From Streptomyces calvus (GTDB lineage: Bacteria; Actinomycetota; Actinomycetes; Streptomycetales; Streptomycetaceae), in the NCBI RefSeq assembly GCF_006782915.1, contig NZ_VCNP01000056.1, positions 930,001-994,000 on the forward strand: a stretch of 64,000 nucleotides of DNA, written 5' to 3'. The first letter of the stretch is position 1. Every line of letters starts with the position of its first letter. The notes below the pieces were generated by a model. It did not search any database. It saw nothing but the letters and a program-made list of their open reading frames with translations, and was not told where the DNA came from. A program made the position numbers and the translations under genes. Positions 17,227 through 25,347 of this stretch are shown in pieces.

Positions 17227-18726
17227 TCAGCAGGACGCGGGGTCCGCGGGCTCCGCTCGGAGGGACGGTGCGCCGGGTGGCGTCGGTGTCCGGCGCTCCG
17301 GCCGCAGCCGCAGCCCTTCCGGCATCAGCGTGAGCCGTTCGGTCACGCGCAGCCGGTAGCCGGGGTCGGGCCGCAGTGCGTAGCGGCGCAGCAGCAGGCC
17401 CAGCACCAGCGTGGCCTCGTGCAGCGCGAACTGCCGTCCGATGCAGGCCCGCGCCCCCGTCCCGAACGGTTTGAAGGTGTGCGGCGGCCGGGAGCGCACC
17501 GCGCGGGCGTCGAAGCGGTCCGGGTCGAACCGCTCGGCGTCCGCGCCCCACACCGCGGGGTCCCGGTGCAGCATCGGCGTCAGCACCAGCGTCCAGGCAC
17601 CGCGCCGCATCGGGTGCTCTCCGGCGAGCACCGTGTCCTCGCGGGCCTCCCGGGCGAAGGCGGGCGCGGTCGGCCACAGCCGCAGCGACTCGTCGAGGAC
17701 CCGGCGGACGTACCGCAGTTTGGCGACCTGCTCGTAGCCGGGGGCCGCCGTGCCGTCCCACACGCGGTCCACCTCGGCGCGGGCGCGGGCGGCGACCTCG
17801 GGGTGCTGGGCGAGGTAGTGCAGCGCGAAGGAGAGCGCGCCCGAGGTGGTCTCGTGACCGGCCACCAGGAAAGTGATGACCTGACGGCGGACGTTCTCCG
17901 GCGACAGCCGTTCCCCGGTGTCGGGGTGGGCGGTCTCCAGCATCCGGTCCAGCAGGTCCCCGTCGCCGCCGCCCTCGGCGCGCCGGCTGCGGACCACCTC
18001 GTCGACGATGCGGTTGAGGTGGGCGATGTCGGCGGCGTTGCGGCGGCTCGCCCGGCGCAGCAGCAGCGGGGTCAGCGGAGCGGGCACGCTGTTCAGCCGC
18101 TGGGCGTAGGTGAGCGTGCCGACCATCGCCGTGACGAAGGGGTGCGGGCGCGGCCGTTCGAACGACCCGAAGTCGTGCCCGAACCCGGTCCGCGCGATCG
18201 TCTCCAGCGTCAGCTTGGTCATGTCGCCGGGCACGTCCACGGTCCGGCCCGCGGCCGCCGCACGGTCCCAGTGCTCGGTGAGCCGCTCCGCCACGGCCAG
18301 CATCATCGAGTGGTAGCCGGCCATCGCCTCCCGGCTGAACCCGGGGGCCAGCACGTCGTGCGCGAGCTGCCAGTTCGGCTCGTGGTTGTACGCCGTGAAC
18401 AGTCCGTCCCCGGCGACCGGCCGCAGATTGGCCACGCCCAGCCCCACGTGCTTGGCGAACCGTGACTCGTCGGCCAGGTCGGCCACCAGCCCGGCGCCCC
18501 ACGTGAACACGAACTCCTTGCCGAACGCGTTGCGCCGGAAGATCGGTCCCAGGGTGCGGGCGTACTTCAGCGAGTCCTGCAGGGGCGTGCGCCTGCTCGC
18601 GCCGAGCACGTCCCCGAGCAGCGGCAGGCGGTACGGCGGGTGGGGGATGCGGTCGAGTTCCGGCCAGCCCAGCTCCGCGCTGCGGAAACCCTTCGGCTGT
18701 CCGGAACCGGTCGTCGTCTCCGCCAT
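17227..18726 (-). CDS. Stand-alone cytochrome P450 resembling the CYP102 (P450 BM3) heme domain
   Basis: A 499-residue P450. The I-helix AGHETTSGALSF, K-helix DESLRLWPTAPAFAREA (ExxR intact) and heme loop FKPFGTGARACIGRQFALHEA are all clear. Many stretches, for example AGDGLFTAYNHEPNWQLAHD, follow the heme domain of Bacillus P450 BM3 closely, yet there is no fused FAD/FMN reductase, as in Streptomyces CYP102B proteins. Fatty-acid hydroxylation is the family activity. By eye, the BM3 substrate-carboxylate residues Arg47 and Tyr51 correspond to Lys and Phe, so substrates may differ. AAGGAG precedes the ATG. It is divergent from a TetR gene, as BM3 is controlled by a TetR protein. Confidence 0.92.
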   Translation of the reverse strand: MAETTTGSGQPKGFRSAELGWPELDRIPHPPYRLPLLGDVLGASRRTPLQDSLKYARTLGPIFRRNAFGKEFVFTWGAGLVADLADESRFAKHVGLGVANLRPVAGDGLFTAYNHEPNWQLAHDVLAPGFSREAMAGYHSMMLAVAERLTEHWDRAAAAGRTVDVPGDMTKLTLETIARTGFGHDFGSFERPRPHPFVTAMVGTLTYAQRLNSVPAPLTPLLLRRASRRNAADIAHLNRIVDEVVRSRRAEGGGDGDLLDRMLETAHPDTGERLSPENVRRQVITFLVAGHETTSGALSFALHYLAQHPEVAARARAEVDRVWDGTAAPGYEQVAKLRYVRRVLDESLRLWPTAPAFAREAREDTVLAGEHPMRRGAWTLVLTPMLHRDPAVWGADAERFDPDRFDARAVRSRPPHTFKPFGTGARACIGRQFALHEATLVLGLLLRRYALRPDPGYRLRVTERLTLMPEGLRLRPERRTPTPPGAPSLRAEPADPASC

Positions 18727-18775
18727 GACGCGATCTCCTTCGACCCGGCGAGCGAGTGCGGCGTGTTGTACGCGA

Positions 18776-18813
18776 GTTCAATAACGCGGCTCAGTGTGGT
18801 CCGGTTGTTGAAC
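18776..18813. promoter_or_regulatory. Inverted repeat between the P450 and TetR genes, candidate TetR operator
   Basis: GTTCAATAAC (18776-18785) is inversely repeated, with one mismatch, by GTTGTTGAAC (18804-18813). The right arm sits inside a perfect palindrome CCGGTT-GTTG-AACCGG (18801-18816). The divergent 109-bp gap suits a TetR operator controlling both genes; binding is inferred. Confidence 0.5.
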
Positions 18814-18835
18814 CGGCGTCAAGTAAAGTGCGGGG

Positions 18836-19444
18836 ATGGCCGTGAACCAGGGCGGGCGCACGCGCCGCCGGCTCAGCACCGAGGAGCGCCGCGAGCAGCT
18901 TCTGTCGGTGGGCGCGCGGCTGTTCTCGGAGAATCCGTACGACGACGTGTGGATCGAGCAGGTCGCAGAGATCGCCGGAGTGTCGCGCGGACTGCTCTAC
19001 CACTACTTCCCGACCAAACGGGACTTCTTCGCGGCCGTCGTGGAGCGCGAGAGCGAGCGGATGCTGCGCATGACCGCGGCGGTCCCCGGGGTCCCGGTCC
19101 GTGAGCAGCTCACGGCCGGTCTCGACGCGTACCTGGAGTACGTCGAGGCGCACGCGCACGGCTACCGCGCCTTCCACCGCGCGGACGCGGCGGGGGACCA
19201 GGCGGTGCGCCGGGTCTATCAGCGGGCCCTGGCGGCGCAGGAGCGGCAGATCCTGGCCGCGCTCGCCGCGGACCCCGAGTTCGGTCCGCAGGTCGGGACG
19301 CGGCCGGACACCCGTCTCGCGGTGCGGGGCTGGCTGGCCTTCACCACCGCGGTCTGCCTGGAGTGGCTGCGCGGCCCGGAGCTGGGGCGCGAGCAGGTGC
19401 GCGACCTGTGCGCACGCGCCCTGCTGGGCGTCCTCACGCCCTGA
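18836..19444 (+). CDS. TetR-family regulator
   Basis: A 202-residue TetR repressor. Residues about 12-60 form the DNA-binding domain, with REQLLSVGARLFSENPYDDV, then IAGVSRGLLYHYFPTKRDFF as recognition helix and start of helix 4. The C-terminal ligand domain is all-helical, with a tail (YRAFHRADAAGDQAVRRVY) seen in regulators near lipid or P450 genes. It is transcribed divergently from the CYP102-like P450, with inverted repeats between them, so it probably represses the P450 and itself and is released by a fatty-acid-like ligand; this is inference from the Bm3R1 precedent. Confidence 0.9.
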   Translation: MAVNQGGRTRRRLSTEERREQLLSVGARLFSENPYDDVWIEQVAEIAGVSRGLLYHYFPTKRDFFAAVVERESERMLRMTAAVPGVPVREQLTAGLDAYLEYVEAHAHGYRAFHRADAAGDQAVRRVYQRALAAQERQILAALAADPEFGPQVGTRPDTRLAVRGWLAFTTAVCLEWLRGPELGREQVRDLCARALLGVLTP

Positions 19445-19472
19445 AAGGTCTCGTCAGGATCACGCCACCCGG

Positions 19473-19501
19473 TTGGCGCACACCCGGATCTTCGATAGGT
19501 T
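19473..19501 (+). promoter_or_regulatory. Promoter of the DUF2470 gene
   Basis: TTGGCG (19473-19478) and TAGGTT (19496-19501) are separated by 17 bp. The iron box at 19500-19518 touches the -10 element, so an iron-bound DmdR/DtxR-type repressor would block this promoter. Confidence 0.5.
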
Positions 19502-19518
19502 AGGCAAGGCTTACCTAA
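19500..19518. promoter_or_regulatory. DmdR/DtxR-type iron box
   Basis: TTAGGCAAGGCTTACCTAA is a 19-bp interrupted palindrome that differs from perfect symmetry at one pair and closely matches the TTAGGTTAGGCTAACCTAA class of iron boxes known in Streptomyces. It ends 13 bp before the ATG of the DUF2470 gene. Predicted effect: repression when iron is plentiful. Confidence 0.8.
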
Positions 19519-19531
19519 GAGGAGGTTCGGG

Positions 19532-20260
19532 ATGGGTGACGACACGCACGGCTGGACGGCCGCGCCCGGCGCGGCGGAGCGGGCCCGCTCGATGCTCGCC
19601 ACCGCGTGGTCCTGCGCGGTGACCGCGGAGGGAAGCCGCGAGGAGTTCGTCGGCGCCCACAGCGTGACCGACGACGGACGGGTGCTGCTTCAGGTGCCCG
19701 AGGACAGCCCCCTGCTCGTCACCGCGATCTGCGCGCCGCGCGGGGAGCCGTCCGCCGTGCTGGAGTTCGCCGACGTCGCGCCCGTCCCGGTGCGCAGCCG
19801 GATCCGCGCCCGGCTGTGGCTCGCCGGCTGGTTCTCCGTGCGGGAGGGTCACCTCGCCTTCCAGCCGACCCGCGTGGTGCTGCGGCAGCCGTCCGGAGCC
19901 GTCGTGGTGGACCTCGACGACTTCGCCGCTGCCGCGCCCGACCCGCTCGCCGGCGCCGAGGCCCGGCTGCTGACCCACCTCGCCGACTGCCACGCCGACG
20001 CCGTCGAACGGCTGACCCGCCTGGTCGACGTCGGCAGCCTGCACGGCGCGGTCCGGGTCCGGCCGCTCGCCGTGGACCGGCACGGACTGACCCTGCGCAT
20101 CGAACGCGTCCGCGCGGGCGGCGACGTACGGCTGCCGTTCCACGCGCCAGCGGACGACGTCGGCCAGCTCACCGAGCGCATGCACGTCCTGCTCTCCCAG
20201 GCGACCGCCGCCTCCTGCCCGCGGTCGCTACAGCGGCAGCGCGCAGACGGCGACCGGTGA
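19532..20260 (+). CDS. DUF2470-domain protein under iron control, possible heme-iron or flavin-split-barrel protein
   Basis: A 242-residue soluble protein. The C-terminal part (about 150-235, with EARLLTHLADCHADAVERLTRL and a central histidine) matches DUF2470, the domain also found at one end of HugZ-type heme-handling proteins. The N-terminal part (about 25-145) has the look of a split-barrel pyridoxamine-oxidase-like fold. GAGGAGG precedes the ATG. The adjacent iron box argues for expression under iron starvation, consistent with iron recovery from heme or siderophores; the activity itself is unproven. Its 3' end overlaps the convergent lactonase gene by 33 bp. Confidence 0.8.
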   Translation: MGDDTHGWTAAPGAAERARSMLATAWSCAVTAEGSREEFVGAHSVTDDGRVLLQVPEDSPLLVTAICAPRGEPSAVLEFADVAPVPVRSRIRARLWLAGWFSVREGHLAFQPTRVVLRQPSGAVVVDLDDFAAAAPDPLAGAEARLLTHLADCHADAVERLTRLVDVGSLHGAVRVRPLAVDRHGLTLRIERVRAGGDVRLPFHAPADDVGQLTERMHVLLSQATAASCPRSLQRQRADGDR

Positions 20261-21424
20261 GGCGAACGACTCGCCCGCCGACCGCAGTTCACCGCTGTCA
20301 CCGTCCACGCGGAACACGCTGACCGTGCCCGACCGCTGGTTCGCCGCGAACAGCAGCGCGCCGTCGGGCGAGAAGGCGATGTGGCGCGGGAAGTCGCCGC
20401 CGACGGGCACGGTGTCCAGCAGCCGCAGCCGGGCGCCGTCCGCCTCGACCGCGTACCGGGTCAGGCTGTTGTGGCCGCGGTTGGCGAGATACGCGTACCG
20501 GCCGTCGCCCGTGACGAGGAGCTGGGCCGGGTAACTGGTGCCCGCACCCGTTCCCGTGGGCTGCGGCTCGCCGATCCGCAGCCGCCCGGAGTCCGGTTCG
20601 TACGCGCACACCGTGACGGTGTTGTCGAGTTCGTTGGCGAGATAGGCGTACGCGCCACCGGGATGGAAGGTGAGGTGGCGCGGTCCGGCGCCGGGCCGGG
20701 CGCTCGCCCGCGCCGCCTCGGTGAGGGTGCCGGCCTGCGGGTCGAGCCGGTAGCTGTAGACCGTGTCCGTGCCCAGGTCGACGGCGAGGACATGGCCGCC
20801 GTCCGGGCTGGTGACGAACTGGTGCGCGTGCGGCCCCTGTTGGCCCGGACCCGGCGGCGGACTGGAGTGCGTGACCAGTGCGGTGCGCTCGCCGAGCGCG
20901 CCCGAGGCGTCGATCGGGTGCACCGCGACCGTGCCCGAGCCGTAGTCGGCGCTGAGCAGATGACGTCCGTCCGGGTGCACCGACAGATGGCAGGGGCTCG
21001 AGCCGCCCGTGCTCCGGCTGCCCAGGACCTTCCGGTCGGAGAGCCGGACGGCGGTCACGGCGCCTTCCTCGCGCTCGTTCACCGCGTACAGCGTCCGGCC
21101 GTCCGGGTGCACGGCCAGATACGACGGATCGGCGACGCCGGTGAGTGTCCCGGTGCCGGTGATCCGCCCCGTGGCCGGGTCGTACGTGGCCAGTCCGATG
21201 CCCTCGCCGCCGCCGTCCACCGAGGTGTAGGTGCCCAGGTACAGCGGGCGCGGACCGGCGGGACGGCCGCGCTCGCCCTGCGGGCTCGTGCCCGCGCCCG
21301 GGGCCCGTGAGGACGGTGACTCCTCCGGCGGTGCGTCGGCCGCGCACGCCGGGAGCGCCACTCCGGCGGCCGTCCCCGCGGCGGCACCCACGAAACGGCG
21401 CCTGCTCCAGTCACCTGTGTTCAT
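20228..21424 (-). CDS. Secreted lactonase-family beta-propeller lipoprotein (6-phosphogluconolactonase fold)
   Basis: A 398-residue seven-bladed propeller of the YbhE/Pgl family (PF10282). The N-terminus MNTGDWSRRRFVGAAAGTA is a twin-arginine signal and ends in a lipobox (ALPAC), so it should be a Tat-exported lipoprotein outside the membrane. Blades carry repeated YLAVHPDGRTLYAVNE-, HLSVHPDGRHLLSADY- and YLANRGHNSLTRY-like units. Although the family includes a cytosolic 6-phosphogluconolactonase, export makes that role unlikely, and these actinobacterial members are of unknown substrate. The frame runs further upstream, but the ATG at 21424 gives the intact signal. It converges on the DUF2470 gene with an overlap. 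Confidence 0.88.
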   Translation of the reverse strand: MNTGDWSRRRFVGAAAGTAAGVALPACAADAPPEESPSSRAPGAGTSPQGERGRPAGPRPLYLGTYTSVDGGGEGIGLATYDPATGRITGTGTLTGVADPSYLAVHPDGRTLYAVNEREEGAVTAVRLSDRKVLGSRSTGGSSPCHLSVHPDGRHLLSADYGSGTVAVHPIDASGALGERTALVTHSSPPPGPGQQGPHAHQFVTSPDGGHVLAVDLGTDTVYSYRLDPQAGTLTEAARASARPGAGPRHLTFHPGGAYAYLANELDNTVTVCAYEPDSGRLRIGEPQPTGTGAGTSYPAQLLVTGDGRYAYLANRGHNSLTRYAVEADGARLRLLDTVPVGGDFPRHIAFSPDGALLFAANQRSGTVSVFRVDGDSGELRSAGESFASPVAVCALPL

Positions 21425-21547
21425 CCACGCATCCCAAGGTCGTTGTCGTCCCCGCCGCCACGCCACCTTGGCGCCGATCACCCCCGGCGCGCAAGCATGC
21501 CCGGGAACACGGGCGGACTACCGGCCACCGTCCCGGGGCCGCCCGCG

Positions 21548-22783
21548 TCACCGGGAACGGTGCGGTGCCTCACGGCGCTTGCGCCGCAGCCGCTCCCACA
21601 GCCTGCCGATCCTCGGCAGCCGCTCGCGCTGCTCACGGGGGTGCGCGTCCAGCTCCTCCAGCAGCCGGCGCGAACGGTGCTCGGTGTCCATCTCGTCCAG
21701 GATGCGGTTGACCTCGGTCAGCACCGCGCCGTGCAGCTGCCACTGCCGGGCGTCCCGCTGCACCCCTTCCAGCAGCAGCTGCGCCAGCTTGTCGCGGGTT
21801 GTGGCCGCCTGCCGCAGCTCCGCGGCGAGACGTTCCTCCGCCGACTCCGCGCTCGTCGACACACTCGTCGTCACCAGCACCGCGAAGCTCACCACCGCGT
21901 CGGCGATCTCCGACAGCAACTGCTCCAGCGCGGCGCCCGCCTCCGGTTCGAACAGCGGTTCCGACTCGCGCTCCTTGGCGAGGTCGGTCAGCGTGCGCGC
22001 CAGCACTCTGAGCACGACCGTGCAGATCTCCAGGGTGTCCAGGCCGGTGCGCAGCACCACCCGGTGCAGCAGGCCCTCGCGGACCCGCGGATTGAGCCGC
22101 AGGCTGTCCTCCGCCTGCCGGAGCGCCGCGTCCACCTCGACGATGTCGTGGTCCAGACGGCGGGCCTCGTGCAGCCGGGCCGCCGCGTGGTGCACGGGCG
22201 TGCGGACCGCGGCCTGCTCACCGATCCGCAGCATCAACTGGCGCACCCGGCGCGCCATTCCCTCGATCGACTCGCCGGCCTCCTCCACCCACACGGGCGG
22301 CGCCAGCAGCAGATTGAAGCCGAGTCCCACGACCGCGCCGATCAGCGTCTCCAGGATCCGCGCCCAGGCCGTGTCCCCGACGGTGGTCACCCCGAGCACC
22401 AGCATCGCGCTGATCGCCACCTCGGGCACGAACTCGTGCACCCGCACGACATGCCCCACGACCAGGGAGGCCAGGATCAGCAGTCCCAGACTCCACCAGG
22501 TCAGGCCCACCAGGAGGCTGAAGGCGATGGCGACGACCACCCCGGCCACCACCGAGTTCACCCGGCGCACGCCCGTGGTGAGCGTGGAGTACAGGGTGAC
22601 CTGCACGACGAGCAGGGCGGTCAGCGGCGCGGTGAGCGGGGCGGCCTCGGGACTCAGCCGCAGGGCGATGACGTAGGCGACCGTCGCCGCGGCCGCCGAC
22701 CGAACGGTCTGCACGGCCACCGGGTCCCGGCGACGCTTGACGAACTGCACGGCCGGGGCCGTCCACTCACGTACCTCTCGCAT
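21548..22783 (-). CDS. FUSC/aromatic acid exporter (ArAE) family membrane protein
   Basis: About 411 residues. The first 170 residues hold five to six transmembrane helices (VQTVRSAAAATVAYVIALRL, LTAPLTALLVVQVTLYST, VVAGVVVAIAFSLLVGLTWW and others) and the rest is a long cytoplasmic helical domain with coiled-coil character. This is the FUSC half-size pattern of actinobacterial ArAE proteins, proposed exporters of aromatic acids; no substrate is known. The ATG at 22783 (MREVREW) is taken because AAGGGG lies upstream; an ATG at 22813 would add ten residues. It lies between the lactonase and FBP genes on the same strand. A second member of the family occurs at 26762-27976. Confidence 0.82.
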   Translation of the reverse strand: MREVREWTAPAVQFVKRRRDPVAVQTVRSAAAATVAYVIALRLSPEAAPLTAPLTALLVVQVTLYSTLTTGVRRVNSVVAGVVVAIAFSLLVGLTWWSLGLLILASLVVGHVVRVHEFVPEVAISAMLVLGVTTVGDTAWARILETLIGAVVGLGFNLLLAPPVWVEEAGESIEGMARRVRQLMLRIGEQAAVRTPVHHAAARLHEARRLDHDIVEVDAALRQAEDSLRLNPRVREGLLHRVVLRTGLDTLEICTVVLRVLARTLTDLAKERESEPLFEPEAGAALEQLLSEIADAVVSFAVLVTTSVSTSAESAEERLAAELRQAATTRDKLAQLLLEGVQRDARQWQLHGAVLTEVNRILDEMDTEHRSRRLLEELDAHPREQRERLPRIGRLWERLRRKRREAPHRSR

Positions 22784-22880
22784 CCTCGGACGGTTCCCCT
22801 TCACCCGGTGCATCGAACGTTTCCGGAGGCGACGCTAGTCGGCCGGGGGACAAACCGGGACGTACGGGGCCCGGGGGCGG

Positions 22881-23369
22881 TCAGAGCTTGTCGAGGAAGG
22901 CGAACAGGTTGCCGCGGGTGCGGTCGATCTGCTCCTCCAGGGTGAGGCTCTCCTCGAAGCGGGCGCCGGTCTCCGGGACCTTGCGGCCGCGCAGGTAGAG
23001 GGAGCAGGCCAGGTCGGTGCACATGTAGGCGCCCACCGAGTTGCCCTCCCGGCCGGCCGCGCCCGACCTGCGGGCGGTCATCAGCGAGACGCCGCCGCGC
23101 GGATGGGTCGTCAGGCACAGCGTGCACATGCTGCGGTGCAGGAAGCCGCGCCGGCCGGGCTGGAAGCGCATGGCCACCCCGACGAGGCGGTCCCCGCGCT
23201 CGGTGACGAGATAGCTGCGATCCGGTGCGCCCGGATCGCGCCAGCCCAGGAAGTCGAGGTCGTCCCAGGGGCGTTCGTCCAGGTCGCGCGGGACGGCGAG
23301 CCGCTTGGCCTCACCCTTCGAGCAGTTGATGAACGACGTGCGGATGTCCTGCTCGGTGAGCGGTTTCAT
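22881..23369 (-). CDS. FBP-domain treble-clef zinc-finger protein
   Basis: A 162-residue soluble protein of the FBP_C family, whose Gram-positive relatives bind elongation factor G or were called fibronectin-binding. The C-terminal half has four cysteines in CTLC (near residue 82) and CTDLAC (near residue 121), spaced as in a treble-clef zinc finger, and the N-terminal MKPLTEQDIRTSFINCSKGE is characteristic. GGAG lies 8 nt before the ATG at 23369; an upstream ATG at 23396 lacks one. A role in ribosome or EF-G protection under stress is a family-based guess. Confidence 0.84.
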   Translation of the reverse strand: MKPLTEQDIRTSFINCSKGEAKRLAVPRDLDERPWDDLDFLGWRDPGAPDRSYLVTERGDRLVGVAMRFQPGRRGFLHRSMCTLCLTTHPRGGVSLMTARRSGAAGREGNSVGAYMCTDLACSLYLRGRKVPETGARFEESLTLEEQIDRTRGNLFAFLDKL

Positions 23370-23679
23370 GGGGTGTCTCCTGCCGTGGTGCGGCAAACCT
23401 AGGGGGTCTAGGTTCCGCGGGGTTCAGGGTAGGGACCGGGCGGGCCGGTGGACCACCGGTTTTTCCTCCGGGGCCCGCGCCTCCGTGCCGTGCAGTGCGC
23501 TGCGCCGCCGTCGCCGAGGGGGAGGGGCGGGCCGCTACGGGTGACTGCCGGGAGCTGACGCGGTGGGTACCTCGCCGCCGGCTATTAGTTCACAGCATGA
23601 AATAAGGGAGGCCGGAAGTCGCGCCGAGCCGCGTCCCGACGGTATGTTGCAGGTCGGGCAGGGTACCGGAAGGAGCCAC
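23370..23679. other. Intergenic region upstream of the ROK regulator
   Basis: About 310 bp between two divergent starts with no gene. It contains the 23585-23605 palindrome described separately and must hold promoters for both neighbours. Nothing else is recognised. Confidence 0.6.
23585..23605. promoter_or_regulatory. 21-bp palindrome, candidate ROK operator
   Basis: TTAGTTCA and TGAAATAA, separated by 5 bp (CAGCA), form an inverted repeat with a single mismatch, A/T rich against a GC-rich background. It is 75 bp before the ROK start. Autoregulation by the ROK protein is inferred. Confidence 0.55.
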
Positions 23680-24969
23680 ATGGCGGGGCGGAACGGGCGC
23701 ACGGTGCGCGACCTCAGGCGGGCCAACCGCACGGCCGTGCTGCAACGGCTGTACTTCGACGGACCGCTCAGCCGCTTCGAACTCGGCCCCGCGACCGGGC
23801 TCAGCTCCGGCTCCGTGAGCAACGTCGTCGCCGACCTGGTCGCCGACGGCCTGGTGGAGGAGGCCGGCAGCGTCGACTCCGACGGCGGCCGGCCCCGCAC
23901 CCTGCTGCGCGTGGCACCGGCCAGCGGCCACATGATCGGCGTCGACGTGGGGGAGACCCGGGTGCGCGTCGAACTGTTCGACGTGACCCTCACCGAACTC
24001 GCCCGCGCCGAACTCCCGCTCCAGCAGCAGCGCTACGAGGTCGAGGTCATCGTCGACCACATCCGCTCCGGCATCGCCGAGGTGCTCGCCGGCGCCGGCC
24101 TCGCCCCCGAGCGGCTCCTCGGCGTCGGCATCGGCGTCCCCGGCATCGTCGAACGCACCCCCGACCGCGGCGCCGTGGTGCACGGGCAGACGATCGGCTG
24201 GGACGCCATCCCGCTGGAGGCCCTGCTGCGCACCGGCTCGCCCCTGCCCGACACGGTGCCCTACTTCATCGACAACGGCGCCAAGACCCTCGGCCAGGCC
24301 GAGATGTGGTTCGGCGCCGGCCGCGGCGCCCGCAACGCCCTCGTGGTCCTCTTCGGCTCCGGCGTCGGCGCCTGCCTGGTCACGCCCGAGGTGGAACACG
24401 GCCGGGCGGTCGAATGGGGACACCTGACCGTACGGGTCAGGGGACGCCGCTGCCGCTGCGGCGCCCTCGGCTGCCTGGAGGCGTACGCGGGCGCCGAGTC
24501 GCTGCTCGCCCGGTGGCGGGAGGAGGGTGGCCGACTGCCCGAGGACACCGACGAGGAGACGGCCCTCACCACGATGCTCGCCGCCGCCTACCCGGCCGAC
24601 GGCGCCGCCGCCGACCCGGTCGCCCTCGCCGTGCTGGAGGAGACCGCCGAGTACCTGGGCGCGGGCCTGTCCGACCTCATCAACCTCTTCCAGCCGGAAC
24701 GCATCCTCATGGGGGGCTGGGCCGGACTCCAGCTCGGCTCCCGGTTCCTGCCCGCCGTACGCCGGCACGCCCTGTCGTACGCGCTGCGCCACCCGGCCGA
24801 GAAGGTCACCATCGAACTGGGCCGCCTCGGCCCCGACGCGGTCACCGTCGGCGCCGCGATCCTGCCGCTCGCCGACTTCTTCGCGCGCGGCGGCCGGCGC
24901 CCCGACCCCGACCCGCAGTCCCCGCCGCCCGCCTGGCACACGGCGCTGCAGGACCGCGCCCCGCGCTGA
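23680..24969 (+). CDS. ROK-family transcriptional regulator
   Basis: A 429-residue repressor of the NagC/XylR type. Residues about 10-75 are a winged helix (VLQRLYFDGPLSRFELGPAT, LSSGSVSNVVADLVADGLVE). Residues about 85-410 are the ROK sugar-kinase-like fold, with IGVDVGETRVRVELFD, the cysteine cluster CRCGALGCLEAYAG (zinc site, near residue 263) and VALAVLEETAEYLGAGLSD. AAGGAG lies 5 nt before the ATG at 23680, which is preferred over an upstream in-frame start. No sugar transport or catabolic gene is next to it, so it is an orphan regulator; its targets, likely sugar or aminosugar genes, lie elsewhere. Confidence 0.9.
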   Translation: MAGRNGRTVRDLRRANRTAVLQRLYFDGPLSRFELGPATGLSSGSVSNVVADLVADGLVEEAGSVDSDGGRPRTLLRVAPASGHMIGVDVGETRVRVELFDVTLTELARAELPLQQQRYEVEVIVDHIRSGIAEVLAGAGLAPERLLGVGIGVPGIVERTPDRGAVVHGQTIGWDAIPLEALLRTGSPLPDTVPYFIDNGAKTLGQAEMWFGAGRGARNALVVLFGSGVGACLVTPEVEHGRAVEWGHLTVRVRGRRCRCGALGCLEAYAGAESLLARWREEGGRLPEDTDEETALTTMLAAAYPADGAAADPVALAVLEETAEYLGAGLSDLINLFQPERILMGGWAGLQLGSRFLPAVRRHALSYALRHPAEKVTIELGRLGPDAVTVGAAILPLADFFARGGRRPDPDPQSPPPAWHTALQDRAPR

Positions 24970-24984
24970 CCGCACGGGCCCGCC

Positions 24985-25269
24985 TCACGCGGACGACTCG
25001 TCCGGCACGGGCTGCTCGGGGTTGCCCGACGCCGAGTGCGGAGCACCTTGCCGGCCCGTGCCCGCCTCGTCCGTGTCGGGCACGTCGGCCTGCCCGCCGG
25101 ACGTCTCCTCGGACTCGTCCGGCACGCCCGCCTTCTCCTCGCTCTTCCGCTCGGCGGCGCGCGGCGCCACCTCCCAGGGGTCCTCGCCGGACCCGGCCTG
25201 CTGGTCGGGCAGGTCCCGGGGCACACCGACGCCGTTCTCACCGGGGCCTTCGTCGCGGTGGTCGGTCAC
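24985..25269 (-). CDS. Small hydrophilic, probably disordered protein
   Basis: A 94-residue protein rich in E, D, G, P and S, with no hydrophobic core or transmembrane helix, starting at a GTG with AAGGGAG upstream. It begins MTDHRDEGPGENGVGVPRDL and ends PDESSA. The composition suggests an intrinsically disordered protein. Function unknown. It lies between convergent ROK and leftward SDR genes; coding bias and ribosome site support it as real. Confidence 0.6.
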   Translation of the reverse strand: MTDHRDEGPGENGVGVPRDLPDQQAGSGEDPWEVAPRAAERKSEEKAGVPDESEETSGGQADVPDTDEAGTGRQGAPHSASGNPEQPVPDESSA

Positions 25270-25347
25270 GGCGCTCTCCCTTCGCTCGTACGCGTTTTTC
25301 CGCCGACCCTCGCGAGTACCGTCGCGGGAAGCGGCGAAACCCGGGCC

